Assembly (NCBI RefSeq): GCF_010686685.1
Contig: NZ_JAAGWD010000003.1
Coordinates: 1 to 64,000, forward strand
Direction: 5' to 3'
Origin: Pontibacter burrus
GTDB lineage: Bacteria; Bacteroidota; Bacteroidia; Cytophagales; Hymenobacteraceae
Length of the DNA stretch: 64,000 bases
Numbering within the stretch: position 1 is the first letter of the stretch; each line of letters starts with the position of its first letter. Below, piece by piece: positions 28,099 through 36,826 of the stretch. Below the pieces are notes generated by a model that saw nothing but the letters and a program-made list of their open reading frames with translations, ran no database searches and was not told where the DNA came from. Made by a program: the position numbers and the translations under genes.

Positions 28099-29142
28099 AT
28101 GAGTAAAGCTAAAGCATACGCTGCGTTCGACCCGTCGAGCCCGCTGGGCCCTTGGGATTTTGAGCGCCGTGAAGTAGGGGAGCACGATGTGCAGATCGAA
28201 ATAAAATACTGTGGTGTGTGCCACTCCGACCTGCACCAGGTGCGCAACGAGTGGGGCGGTGCCATGTACCCACTGGTGCCCGGTCACGAGATTGTGGGTG
28301 TGGTAACCAAAGTAGGAAGCAAAGTAAAGAAATTTAAGGAAGGAGATCTGGCTGGCGTAGGCTGTTTCGTGGATTCTTGCCGAGAGTGCCATAGTTGCAA
28401 AGAAGGCCTGGAGCAGTACTGTGAAGTGCAGAATGTGGGCACTTACAGCAGCTACGAACGCGATGGCAAAACTATTACCTACGGTGGCTATTCATCGCAT
28501 ATTGTGGTGGATGAGAACTATACACTGAAAGTACCGAAAAACCTGGACCTGGCTCGTACAGCGCCACTGCTTTGCGCCGGCATCACGACCTATTCGCCTA
28601 TCATGCAATGGCAGATCGGTAAAGGCCACCGCGTTGGTATAGTTGGTTTGGGCGGACTGGGCCACATGGCGGTTAAAATTGCTGCTGCCAAAGGTGCCGA
28701 CGTAACGGTGCTTAGCACATCCCCAAACAAAGAACAGGATGCCCGCGACTTGGGAGCACATAACTTTGCCTTTACCAAAGATCCGGAAACGCTGAAGAGC
28801 CTGCGCAATTCCTTCGACTTTATCATCGATACCGTTTCGGCACCGCACGACTATAACCTGTACCTGTCGATGCTGAAGCGCGATGGAACGATGATCCTGC
28901 TGGGTGCACCGCCAGAGCCGTCTCCTGTGGCTGGTTTCAGCCTGATTGCGCGCCGTAAGCGCCTGGTGGGTTCTATGATCGGGGGCATTCCGGAAACGCA
29001 GGAAATGCTCGACTTTTGTGCCGAACACAACATCATGTCCGACATCGAACTGATCCCGATAGCAGAGATAAACACCGCCTACGAACGTATGCTCCGCAGT
29101 GATGTGAAGTACAGGTTCGTGATTGATATGGCAACTTTGTAA
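28099..29142 (+). CDS. Zinc-dependent NADP alcohol dehydrogenase, YahK/CAD-like
   Basis: 347 residues, medium-chain dehydrogenase. Catalytic-zinc region YCGVCHSDLHQ and GHEIVGVV; structural-zinc cysteines in VDSCRECHSCKEGLEQYC; Rossmann motif GLGGLGHMA (about 185). This arrangement matches the cinnamyl-alcohol-dehydrogenase-type group that includes E. coli YahK, which reduces a range of aldehydes. Cytoplasmic. Substrate not determined by sequence. Terminator at 29161-29195 follows. Confidence 0.95.
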   Translation: MSKAKAYAAFDPSSPLGPWDFERREVGEHDVQIEIKYCGVCHSDLHQVRNEWGGAMYPLVPGHEIVGVVTKVGSKVKKFKEGDLAGVGCFVDSCRECHSCKEGLEQYCEVQNVGTYSSYERDGKTITYGGYSSHIVVDENYTLKVPKNLDLARTAPLLCAGITTYSPIMQWQIGKGHRVGIVGLGGLGHMAVKIAAAKGADVTVLSTSPNKEQDARDLGAHNFAFTKDPETLKSLRNSFDFIIDTVSAPHDYNLYLSMLKRDGTMILLGAPPEPSPVAGFSLIARRKRLVGSMIGGIPETQEMLDFCAEHNIMSDIELIPIAEINTAYERMLRSDVKYRFVIDMATL

Positions 29143-29160
29143 GAACTATAAACTATATTG

Positions 29161-29195
29161 AAAGCGGCTTCTGCTACTATAGTGGAAGCCGTTTT
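29161..29195 (+). terminator. Terminator of the alcohol dehydrogenase gene
   Basis: CGGCTTC / GAAGCCG stem followed by TTTT; the loop holds CTACTATAGTG, itself a CTATAG-family sequence. The hairpin argues that the next gene starts at 29227, not at the TTG at 29158. Confidence 0.7.
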
Positions 29196-29226
29196 ATTTG
29201 ATCATTTTCCAACTATAAACCAAACC

Positions 29227-29661
29227 ATGAACCATACCTACACAGGCAAAGTAATGTGGTCGCACCTGGATGCCAACATGCACATGCGCCACTCTGCCTA
29301 CGCCGATTTTGCTGCCCAGGCCCGTTTAGAAATTTTAGAAGAAATGGGCTTAGACATGAAAGTGTTCCAAAAGTTGCACATCGGGCCGATCCTTTTCAGG
29401 GAAGAAACCACTTACCTGCGCGAGATTGGCGCAAACGAAACTATAACCGTAACAACAGAGCTGAGCAAAGCCAGAAAAGACGGCTCCCGCTGGTCAATCC
29501 GCCACGAGATCTTTAAAAAAGATGGTATAAAAGCGGCCGTTATAGTAGTAGACGGCGCCTGGATGGACGTACTAAAACGCAAACTCACTGCTTTACCAGA
29601 TGAACTGGCAGAGCACTTTATGCAAATCAAACGCAGCGCTGATTTTGAGGAGATAGCATAA
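29227..29661 (+). CDS. Acyl-CoA thioesterase, 4HBT hotdog fold
   Basis: 144 residues, single hotdog domain. MNHTYTGKVMWSHLDANMHMRHSAYADFAAQAR carries the 4-hydroxybenzoyl-CoA thioesterase-type pattern in which an Asp/Asn after the first strand and a helix with conserved aromatic residues bind acyl-CoA. Start at ATG 29227, after the preceding terminator. Related enzymes hydrolyse medium- or long-chain acyl-CoA. Cytoplasmic, monocistronic. Confidence 0.88.
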   Translation: MNHTYTGKVMWSHLDANMHMRHSAYADFAAQARLEILEEMGLDMKVFQKLHIGPILFREETTYLREIGANETITVTTELSKARKDGSRWSIRHEIFKKDGIKAAVIVVDGAWMDVLKRKLTALPDELAEHFMQIKRSADFEEIA

Positions 29662-29668
29662 ATCTTAG

Positions 29669-29750
29669 CTTAGCGTACTTTGCGTTAAATCTTCGTGCCC
29701 TTTGCGGTTAAAGCTAAGTACGTAAGGGGTTTTGCGCAAAGTACGCTAAG
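29669..29750. terminator. 16-bp perfect inverted repeat between convergent genes
   Basis: CTTAGCGTACTTTGCG (29669-29684) and its exact complement CGCAAAGTACGCTAAG (29735-29750), 50-base loop. It fills the gap between the thioesterase (plus) and the methyltransferase (minus). The CTTTGCGGTTAAAG-type sequence in the loop is a repeat family that I have seen described in spacers of many Bacteroidota genomes. Probably a bidirectional transcription barrier. Confidence 0.7.
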
Positions 29751-29753
29751 TAC

Positions 29754-30377
29754 CTATAGTTTCCGCAATACCCAGGTCGTCATGCTTCTATCCTGTTCAA
29801 CTATAGTTGTTTTCAGCGGATCAAGGCGCTCTGCGCCAAGTTGCTTTTCCAGTTCTACCAGTATTCCTTCATCCGCCAGGAACCACACCGGCCCGTGTGC
29901 CATTTTGTGAAATCTCCCTTCTATTTGCTGTAATTTGCCCTCCAGGCCTATTGTTGTACTGAACCTGCAGAACAGCATGCCCCCCGGCTTAAGCACACGC
30001 CATAGTTCAGTAACTATAGTTCTGAAGTGTTCTTCGCTTCTGGCAAAATGGAGCACGGCACTGCAGATCACCACATCAAACGCAGCGTTCTCAAATGTTA
30101 GGTTTTCAAGATCAGCAACTATAAAATTACGGGCAGGCAGGGTCGGGGCCAGTTCTTTTGCCAGTTGGTTTATTTCCTGTATCGCTTTTTCTGAAACATC
30201 GGCTCCGTACACTTTTACACCGGCCTGCATCAGGTAATACACGTTACGTCCGTTGCCGCAGCCGGCATCCAATAGTTTCATGCCTTTTTGTATCCGGCCT
30301 TTCAGCAGCTGGTCGAACAGGTAAATATCGATATCGCCGAATTGTGCTTTTAAAGAAGTAATGGGCAGATGGAACAT
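29754..30377 (-). CDS. Class I SAM-dependent methyltransferase
   Basis: 207 residues, one methyltransferase domain. Motif I LLDAGCGNGRN (about 35-45) binds S-adenosylmethionine; later motifs VYGADVSE, VICSAVLHF and LKPGGMLFCRF are in the expected order. Substrate unknown; similar to UbiE/Tam-like small-molecule methyltransferases. ATG start; divergent from hutU with a 120-base gap. Confidence 0.9.
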   Translation of the reverse strand: MFHLPITSLKAQFGDIDIYLFDQLLKGRIQKGMKLLDAGCGNGRNVYYLMQAGVKVYGADVSEKAIQEINQLAKELAPTLPARNFIVADLENLTFENAAFDVVICSAVLHFARSEEHFRTIVTELWRVLKPGGMLFCRFSTTIGLEGKLQQIEGRFHKMAHGPVWFLADEGILVELEKQLGAERLDPLKTTIVEQDRSMTTWVLRKL

Positions 30378-30497
30378 GACGTTTATAGTTACAGCTAGAC
30401 TCAGCGAGGAAGCATTTACCCTAAATTAAGACGATTTTGCTATCCTTTTTGCTTTATTTTTAAGAATATTGAAGTAGCATATATTTTAAGACAAACT

Positions 30498-32210
30498 ATG
30501 AATACTGCACCAGTAACAGAAACGATTCAACGCTCCGGCTTATCGGTGAGCGAGTTTATACAGAAATACGCCAATCATCCGACTTACATTCCGCCAACCG
30601 GCCCGGAACTGAACGCCAAAAACTGGCAATCGGAAGCAGCCCTGCGCATGTTCCTGAACAACCTGACCGACGAAGTGGCTGAAGATCCTTCGAGGCTGGT
30701 TGTATATGGTGGTATCGGCCAGGCTGCACGCACGGTGCAGGACGCGCAGAAAATAATTGAAGTGCTGCTGAACCTGGAAGAAGACGAGAGTTTGCTGGTG
30801 CAGTCGGGGAAGCCGGTAGGAAAGGTAAGAACCCATGCCGAAGCGCCCCGTGTTTTAATCGCCAACTCTAACCTGGTGCCGCATTGGGCTACCTGGGAGC
30901 ACTTTAACGAACTGCGTGAGCGTGGCCTGATGATGTATGGGCAGATGACGGCCGGTAGCTGGATTTACATTGGTACACAAGGAATTCTGCAGGGCACTTA
31001 CGAAACTTTTGCTGCCTGCGGAAGAATCCATTTTAACGGTGATCTGCGCAATAAACTGCTGGTAACGGGTGGTTTAGGCGGAATGGGCGGCGCGCAGCCA
31101 CTGGCGGCAACTATAGCCGGCGCTACTTTCCTGGGCGTCGACATTGATCCGGAGCGTATCAAAAAGCGCCTGGAGACCCGCTACATCGACAAGATGACAT
31201 ACGACTACGAGGAAGCCAAACGCTGGGCACTGGAGGCCAAAGAAAAAGGTGAGGCGATCTCAATTGGTCTGGTTGGTGATATTGGCGATGTGCTGGAAAA
31301 ACTGATTCAGGATAACATTACCCCTGAAATATTAACCGACCAGACCTCGGCGCACGACCCGATAAACGGCTATGTGCCAAACGGCCTGACACTGGAAGAA
31401 GCCAAAGCACTACGCGAAAGCGATCCGCAGGAATACAAAGCACGCTCCCTGAAGAGCATGGCCCGCCACGTTGGCTTTATGCTGGAGTTGCAGAAGCGCG
31501 GTAGCCGCACCTTTGATTATGGGAATAACCTGCGCGAGTTTGCGCAGCAGGGAGGGGAGAAAAATGCCTTTAACATACCGGGCTTTGTACCGGAATACAT
31601 GCGTCCGCTGTTCTGCGAAGGCAAAGGACCATTCCGTTGGGCTGCCCTATCCGGCGATCCCGAAGACATAAAAGTAACAGATGCTGCTCTGAAAGAGTTG
31701 TTCCCGGAAAATACCCACATGATCAACTGGCTGGATGAGGCGGAAGAAAAAGTAGCGTTCCAGGGACTGCCGTGCCGTATTTGCTGGCTGGGTATGGGCG
31801 AGCGTGAGAAAGCTGGTCTGATGTTCAACCAACTGGTGCGTGACGGCAAAGTAAAAGCGCCGATCGTAATTGGCCGCGACCACCTGGACTGCGGTTCTGT
31901 GGCATCGCCGTACCGCGAAACGGAAGGTATGCTGGATGGCTCTGATGCAGTATCAGACTGGCCATTGTTGAACCTGATGTCGAACACTGCGGGTGGCGCT
32001 ACCTGGGTATCGTTCCACCACGGCGGTGGTGTTGGTATTGGTTACTCACAACATGCCGGTATGGTAATTCTGGCAGACGGTACCGAGCGTGCCGACCGCT
32101 GCCTGAGCCGCGTATTGCACAACGACCCGGCCATGGGCATTTTCCGCCACGCCGACGCAGGATATGAAACTGCCCAGGCTAACGCAGAAAAGTTTGGGTT
32201 GAAGATTTAA
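30498..32210 (+). CDS. hutU: Urocanate hydratase
   Basis: 570 residues, full length. Second step of histidine degradation: urocanate to imidazolonepropionate, using tightly bound NAD. The NAD-binding segment [15 protein letters not shown] (about 188-202) and the active-site region [15 protein letters not shown] with a conserved Cys (about 428-445) are present. Start at ATG 30498. The gene is followed by a terminator, an AT-rich lipoprotein gene, then hutI and hutG. No histidine ammonia-lyase (hutH) gene occurs in the window. Confidence 0.97.
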   Translation: MNTAPVTETIQRSGLSVSEFIQKYANHPTYIPPTGPELNAKNWQSEAALRMFLNNLTDEVAEDPSRLVVYGGIGQAARTVQDAQKIIEVLLNLEEDESLLVQSGKPVGKVRTHAEAPRVLIANSNLVPHWATWEHFNELRERGLMMYGQMTAGSWIYIGTQGILQGTYETFAACGRIHFNGDLRNKLLVTGGLGGMGGAQPLAATIAGATFLGVDIDPERIKKRLETRYIDKMTYDYEEAKRWALEAKEKGEAISIGLVGDIGDVLEKLIQDNITPEILTDQTSAHDPINGYVPNGLTLEEAKALRESDPQEYKARSLKSMARHVGFMLELQKRGSRTFDYGNNLREFAQQGGEKNAFNIPGFVPEYMRPLFCEGKGPFRWAALSGDPEDIKVTDAALKELFPENTHMINWLDEAEEKVAFQGLPCRICWLGMGEREKAGLMFNQLVRDGKVKAPIVIGRDHLDCGSVASPYRETEGMLDGSDAVSDWPLLNLMSNTAGGATWVSFHHGGGVGIGYSQHAGMVILADGTERADRCLSRVLHNDPAMGIFRHADAGYETAQANAEKFGLKI

Positions 32211-32219
32211 CCTCACCCC

Positions 32220-32253
32220 AGCCCTCTTCTGACAACAGGAGAGGGCTTTTTTT
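32220..32253 (+). terminator. Terminator of hutU
   Basis: AGCCCTCT / AGAGGGCT with a 12-base loop followed by TTTTTT. The preceding CCTCACCCCAGCCCTCT is the inverse of a block found near 20454, so the terminator is made of a dispersed repeat. Confidence 0.8.
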
Positions 32254-32301
32254 ACGCAAAGTTACCAAGCATCATTCTGATCTGTAATACCCTTTTTAGT
32301 A

Positions 32302-32835
32302 ATGAAGAAACTGCTGCTTCCTCTTCTCTCAGTATTCCTATTACATTCATGTGACAAGCCTGAGGAGCGAAAGTATAAGTTAATCAAAGACCTAGAATAC
32401 AATTTAGAGATACTTAACATTGTCCCAATGTCGGGTAATAGAGAAACAATTAAACTCTATAACATAAAAGGCTATTTAGAGCCTAAAAGAATTGTGCCAG
32501 ATTCCATTATAGGTAAACTCATCTATGTAAAAACAAATGAAATAAAGGGAATGAAAGACAGTGTTGCGGTGCAACTGGATTCTGCTGAGCTTGATTCATT
32601 ATTTATCTACTCAAGTAAGTTGCTAAACGAACACCGCTTAGTAAATCTAGATACCGCAGTAAATGGTAATGTTATAAAGCCTTTCACTACAGATTATGGT
32701 ATGGTTTCCGTTAAAATGTACAAGGATCCAATATCAAAGGAAATTCAGTTCTACAATTTTGTAAGTTTAGACGCGAACACTAAAAAGAATTTTAAGCAGT
32801 TATTTAAATTTATTGAAAGCAAGAAAAGCAGATAA
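32302..32835 (+). CDS. Lipoprotein of unknown function, AT-rich
   Basis: 177 residues. Signal and lipobox are clear (VFLLHSCDK, Cys17). The rest is a charged, probably alpha/beta domain with no motif I recognise. The gene is visibly more AT-rich than its neighbours and has no CTATAG site, unlike the hut genes on either side, which suggests recent acquisition. It sits between hutU and hutI and ends 17 bases before the hutI start. Confidence 0.75.
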   Translation: MKKLLLPLLSVFLLHSCDKPEERKYKLIKDLEYNLEILNIVPMSGNRETIKLYNIKGYLEPKRIVPDSIIGKLIYVKTNEIKGMKDSVAVQLDSAELDSLFIYSSKLLNEHRLVNLDTAVNGNVIKPFTTDYGMVSVKMYKDPISKEIQFYNFVSLDANTKKNFKQLFKFIESKKSR

Positions 32836-32851
32836 ATCACAACGATTAACT

Positions 32852-34096
32852 ATGAACCAACACGAAAATTACACCTTAATCGGACCCTTTACCCAGATCC
32901 TGACCATGGCGAACTTGCCGGAAGCCGGGCCGATTACCGATGATGAACTGGAAGTACTGGAAGATGGCGGGGTTGTGGTTAGTGATGGAAAGATAAAACT
33001 GATCGGGAAGTATAATGTGCTGCTGAAAGTAGCGCAGGAAGAACATTACAGACTCGAGAAAATAAGCGAGCCGATGGTGCTGATACCCGGCCTGATCGAT
33101 TCGCATACGCATATATGCTTTGCCGGCTCACGCGCCAACGATTACGCCATGCGTGTAGCTGGAAAATCTTACCTGGAGATTGCCCGCAGCGGTGGCGGCA
33201 TACTGGACAGCGTACGCAAAACCCGCGAAGCAACCGTTGTGGAACTGGTGGACCTGCTGAAAAAACGCTGCGACAGACACCTGAATGAAGGCGTAACTAC
33301 CTGTGAAGTTAAAAGCGGCTATGGTCTGACGGTAGAAGAAGAGTTGAAGATGCTGGAAGCAATTAAGTTGGTAAATAAGCATCACGAACTGGACCTGGTT
33401 CCGACTTGCCTGGCTGCCCACATGCGCCCGCCGGAGCACACAGATTCCAAAGTTTACTTACAGCACATCTTGGATGAACTGTTGCCCCAGGTAAAAGAAC
33501 AGGGACTGGCTGACCGTGTTGATATTTTTATTGAAGACACAGCCTTTACCGAGCTGGAATCATTGGAATACCTGACAGCTGCAAAGGAATTAGGGTTTGA
33601 TATTACCGTCCACGCCGATCAGTTTAGTACCGATGGAAGCAGAGTAGCGGCCGAAGTAGGAGCCGTGAGTGCTGACCACCTGGAAGCCAGCGGCGACGAA
33701 GAAATTGTTTTACTGAAAGAGGCTGGTGTGGTTGCTACCGTTTTGCCTGGTGCATCGTTGGGTTTGGGCATGCATTATGCGCCGGCCCGTAAAATGCTGG
33801 ATGGCGGCTTGTGTGTGGCTATAGCTACTGATTGGAACCCTGGCTCGGCACCCATGGGCGACCTGATTATGCAGGCAGCGTTAATAGGAGCGGCGGAGAA
33901 ATTAACTATAGCCGAGACACTTGCTGCTATAACCACCCGCGCCGCCAAAGCTCTTAACCTGACCGACCGCGGTTGTCTGACGAAAGGTACCCAGGCCGAC
34001 ATGATCGCTTTTGAATCATCAAACTATAAAGAGATACTATACTTCCAGGGTAAGCTGAAGCCAACTATAGTCTGGAAGCAGGGGAGAAGAGTGTAG
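32852..34096 (+). CDS. hutI: Imidazolonepropionase
   Basis: 414 residues from the ATG at 32852 (MNQHENYTLIGPF); an upstream in-frame ATG at 32813 overlaps the lipoprotein gene and is less likely. Third step of histidine degradation: opens imidazolonepropionate to N-formimidoylglutamate. Amidohydrolase fold with metal ligands in DSHTHICFAG and further conserved His in AAHMRPPEH and VHADQF, and Asp in IATDWNPGS. Followed by hutG after a 211-base spacer that holds a hairpin-cluster repeat. Confidence 0.97.
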   Translation: MNQHENYTLIGPFTQILTMANLPEAGPITDDELEVLEDGGVVVSDGKIKLIGKYNVLLKVAQEEHYRLEKISEPMVLIPGLIDSHTHICFAGSRANDYAMRVAGKSYLEIARSGGGILDSVRKTREATVVELVDLLKKRCDRHLNEGVTTCEVKSGYGLTVEEELKMLEAIKLVNKHHELDLVPTCLAAHMRPPEHTDSKVYLQHILDELLPQVKEQGLADRVDIFIEDTAFTELESLEYLTAAKELGFDITVHADQFSTDGSRVAAEVGAVSADHLEASGDEEIVLLKEAGVVATVLPGASLGLGMHYAPARKMLDGGLCVAIATDWNPGSAPMGDLIMQAALIGAAEKLTIAETLAAITTRAAKALNLTDRGCLTKGTQADMIAFESSNYKEILYFQGKLKPTIVWKQGRRV

Positions 34097-34137
34097 GTGA
34101 AGGAAAACCTTTGCTATACTTGTGAAATATGTAATCA

Positions 34138-34248
34138 TGGCGCGAGCGTCCACGCTCGTGTCAAACTATAGTTGGGCCTCTGGCCCAGCTAGATTACAAA
34201 TCCAACGTTATAAGTAAACTATGGATTTCAGATCCGCGGCAGTAAAGG
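34138..34248. repeat. Hairpin-cluster repeat, copy 1
   Basis: A string of small hairpins: GCGAGCG-TCCA-CGCTCG, GGGCC-TCT-GGCCC, AGATTACAAATCC and GGATTTCAGATCC, with a full AACTATAGTT inside (about 34166). A second copy with the same order lies at 45743-45845. The unit starts TGGCGCG; its right end here is imperfect. It lies between hutI and hutG. Confidence 0.8.
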
Positions 34249-34307
34249 TTTTGTGACGTTATTCTATAAACAACAGTTTAATAATTCAGCCATTCAACAA
34301 TTTAACC

Positions 34308-35282
34308 ATGTATAAACCCACAGCAACCGGCACCTGGAGAGGCAGAGTAGACGCTCACGACGGCGAAGAAGGCAAACGCTGGCACCAGGGCATAAAACTG
34401 CTGAACCTGACCGAAGAAACCGAACCGGCAATTACAAGCCAGTCAATCGCTTTGCTGGGCTTCTGTTGTGACGAAGGTGTGCGCCGTAACCAGGGAAGGG
34501 AAGGAGCAGTGGAAGGTCCCGCTGCGCTACGACAGGCAATGGGCTCGTTTGCCTGGCACCTGGAAGATGCTGTAGACTTATTTGATGCCGGCGATGTGTA
34601 CTGCACCAACCAGAACCTGGAAGAAGCCCAAAAGCAGCTCGGCAAAAAAGTAAATACCCTGCTTTCAAACACCTACAAAACTATAGTTCTTGGCGGCGGG
34701 CACGAAACAGCTTACGGGCATTTCTTAGGTATAAAACAGGCCTTACCGGAAGGGCAGCAACTGGGCATCATCAATTTCGATGCGCATTTCGACTTACGTA
34801 GTTATGAGAAGCAATCCAGTTCGGGCACGCCTTTCCTGCAGATTGCCGATGAGTTGATAGCTGATGGAAAAGATTTTAACTACCTGTGCTTGGGCATTCA
34901 GCAATCCGGAAATACGCAGAAACTGTTTAATACGGCCGAAAGCTACGGCGCAAACTATGTATTTGCCCCCGCCATGCAGGTGTATAACTATGAGCAGCTG
35001 CGTGAAAAACTACAGCAGTTTACAGAATTGGTAGATGTGTTGTATGTAAGTATAGACATGGACGTATTTGCAGCCGCTTATGCACCCGGTGTAAGCGCCC
35101 CGGCAGCATTAGGCATCCACCCTGAAATTGTGCTCATTCTGTTGCAGGAAATCATCGCAAGCGGCAAATTACTTTCACTTGATGTAGTTGAACTCAACCC
35201 GCAACTCGACATTGATAACCGCACTGCAAAACTGGGAGCATCCTTACTATACCACGTAGTGCAGCAATGGAGCCAGGTGTAG
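34308..35282 (+). CDS. hutG: Formimidoylglutamase
   Basis: 324 residues, ureohydrolase (arginase) family. Hydrolyses N-formimidoylglutamate to glutamate and formamide, the final hut step. Binuclear manganese motifs visible: GGGHETAYGHF, NFDAHFDLR and SIDMDVFAAAYAPGVSAP. Start at ATG 34308. With hutU and hutI this gives three of the four hut enzymes. Confidence 0.95.
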   Translation: MYKPTATGTWRGRVDAHDGEEGKRWHQGIKLLNLTEETEPAITSQSIALLGFCCDEGVRRNQGREGAVEGPAALRQAMGSFAWHLEDAVDLFDAGDVYCTNQNLEEAQKQLGKKVNTLLSNTYKTIVLGGGHETAYGHFLGIKQALPEGQQLGIINFDAHFDLRSYEKQSSSGTPFLQIADELIADGKDFNYLCLGIQQSGNTQKLFNTAESYGANYVFAPAMQVYNYEQLREKLQQFTELVDVLYVSIDMDVFAAAYAPGVSAPAALGIHPEIVLILLQEIIASGKLLSLDVVELNPQLDIDNRTAKLGASLLYHVVQQWSQV

Positions 35283-35302
35283 TTTACCTGCTATAAATGT
35301 AA

Positions 35303-35339
35303 AAAAAGAGCTGCGCAGGACAATTGCACAGCTCTTTTT
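35303..35339. terminator. Bidirectional terminator
   Basis: AAAAAGAGCTGCGCA / TGCACAGCTCTTTTT (one wobble) with a 7-base loop, between hutG (plus) and the next minus-strand gene; A and T runs on both sides. Confidence 0.85.
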
Positions 35340-35342
35340 ATT

Positions 35343-35732
35343 TTACTTCCCAACCTTGAATCTGGTCCAGTAAGTGGTATCTGATGTTTTTACCTCTACC
35401 AGGTAGGTATCTGGCTTCAGTTTGCCTACGTTATAGCTCCAGGCATGCTGGGTTTTGGTATTGTTAACAGGTTTCTGAAACACTTTCTGTCCGGCGGTAT
35501 TGGTTATCTCCAGTACCGCATCTTCTTTCAGCGCCTGCTCAAAATCAAGCTTAAAAGTGCCTTTTTTGTCTGGATTCAGGTAGATGCCGGATAAAGTTTC
35601 GGAATAATTGGTGCAGGCGGTATGTAGTTCGTGCTCTTCGTTCTCATGATTCTGGGCTTTTGCAGGGGCTGCCTGCATTACAATCAGCACTGTTGCAGCT
35701 ATCAGCCAGGCATAGGTTTGTTTTGTCTTCAT
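35343..35732 (-). CDS. Small exported protein with sorting-domain-like fold
   Basis: 129 residues from the ATG at 35732, which begins MKTKQTYAWLIAATVLIV; an upstream start at 35765 would put 11 residues before the signal peptide. After cleavage near AKAQ the mature part has a single beta domain (LEITNTAGQKVFQKPVNN ... LKPDTYLVEVKTSD), resembling the type IX sorting domain but ending TRFKVGK. Function unknown; probably exported. Confidence 0.7.
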   Translation of the reverse strand: MKTKQTYAWLIAATVLIVMQAAPAKAQNHENEEHELHTACTNYSETLSGIYLNPDKKGTFKLDFEQALKEDAVLEITNTAGQKVFQKPVNNTKTQHAWSYNVGKLKPDTYLVEVKTSDTTYWTRFKVGK

Positions 35733-35903
35733 AAACTTCTCGCAGTTAAAAGTACCGTTCAGCAAGGGCTACTGCATTTTTAAGGCCAGAATCTGCTTTG
35801 AGTTCTGTCTGAGATAAATTTTTTTTGAGGCAGGTTGGAAGACGGGTAAAAATAAAGGGCAGCCGCCATACGTCAACTGCCCTTCATCATGAAAATAGAC
35901 TCT

Positions 35904-36770
35904 CTAGAAAGTAACGGAATAAGCTACGATTCTATTGTCTTTAAAAGTCGGAATATAAAGCAGCTGTGTTTTACCGGAGTAATAAATGTCGGCAGCATTC
36001 ATGTTTTTACCTTTGGTGTCGAGCACTTTCCACTTTTTGCCTTCCAAATTCACATAATATACTTCGCCTTCCCAGTTCGAAACAAAATAGCCGTCTGTGC
36101 CGGCTTTGGTAATGCCATCAGCATTTTTGATCTTATCTGTAAGGTCTGTAAATTCTTTGGTTTCGGAGTTAAGTAAACGCACTTCGCCGCTGCTCATAAA
36201 AGCCACAACCAGTTGGTTATCATCTGCTAATAGGCCATTTGGGCGTTGACGCTTGGTTTTATCGAACCACTCTGTAATACGCCCGTTGCGCATCTGGTAA
36301 ATAGCTCTTCTCTCCATATCAGAGATGTAAACTGTGCCGGCATCATCAACGGTTACGTCGTTCAGTTCGCGTGCTTTCGGGGCTTCGTATTTGCCTAATA
36401 TGGCACCGGTTTGTACAGAGATAGCTACCACTTCTTCCACATCGGCTACATACAGCACGTTGTTGTGCAGTGCCATGCCTTTCGGGTTGTTGAGGCCGGT
36501 AACCCAGTGTAGTTCTTCTATTTCGCCGTCTGGTTTCAGCTTCGAAATAAATCCGTCGCCATCTCTGCGGTCGTTGCTCTGGTTGATGTTGGAGACATAC
36601 AGCACATCTCGGTCCGGATCGTAAACCACTGATTCCGGTGTGCGGAGTGTGTTGTCGGAGGCCCAGACCTGTTTGAGCTCTACGGGGCCTTTGGACATGA
36701 AAATGGAGCTGCAACTATGCAGCGTAGCAAGTAAAAGCCCCACAAAAGTATAGCGAAGTATAAGCCGCAT
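35904..36770 (-). CDS. SMP-30-like beta-propeller lipoprotein
   Basis: 288 residues from the ATG at 36770. Lipobox LLLATLHSCSS, then repeats of a beta-propeller (SVVYDPDRDVLYVSNIN, PKGMALHNNVLYVAD, ELNDVTVDDAGTVYISD). The pattern resembles SMP-30/gluconolactonase-like or NHL propellers, but the metal-binding Glu seen in the lactonase at 27130 is not obvious. Predicted to sit on the periplasmic face of a membrane. Ligand or substrate unknown. Confidence 0.8.
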   Translation of the reverse strand: MRLILRYTFVGLLLATLHSCSSIFMSKGPVELKQVWASDNTLRTPESVVYDPDRDVLYVSNINQSNDRRDGDGFISKLKPDGEIEELHWVTGLNNPKGMALHNNVLYVADVEEVVAISVQTGAILGKYEAPKARELNDVTVDDAGTVYISDMERRAIYQMRNGRITEWFDKTKRQRPNGLLADDNQLVVAFMSSGEVRLLNSETKEFTDLTDKIKNADGITKAGTDGYFVSNWEGEVYYVNLEGKKWKVLDTKGKNMNAADIYYSGKTQLLYIPTFKDNRIVAYSVTF

Positions 36771-36826
36771 GATCTTATCTGTTGGTTTATACTTCTTACC
36801 TACGCTTTGGCGGGGCAACTGTTGGG

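Noticed and set aside
29158..29226. Upstream start for the thioesterase
   Set aside because: The extension contains the terminator of the preceding dehydrogenase gene; the ATG at 29227 fits the family length.
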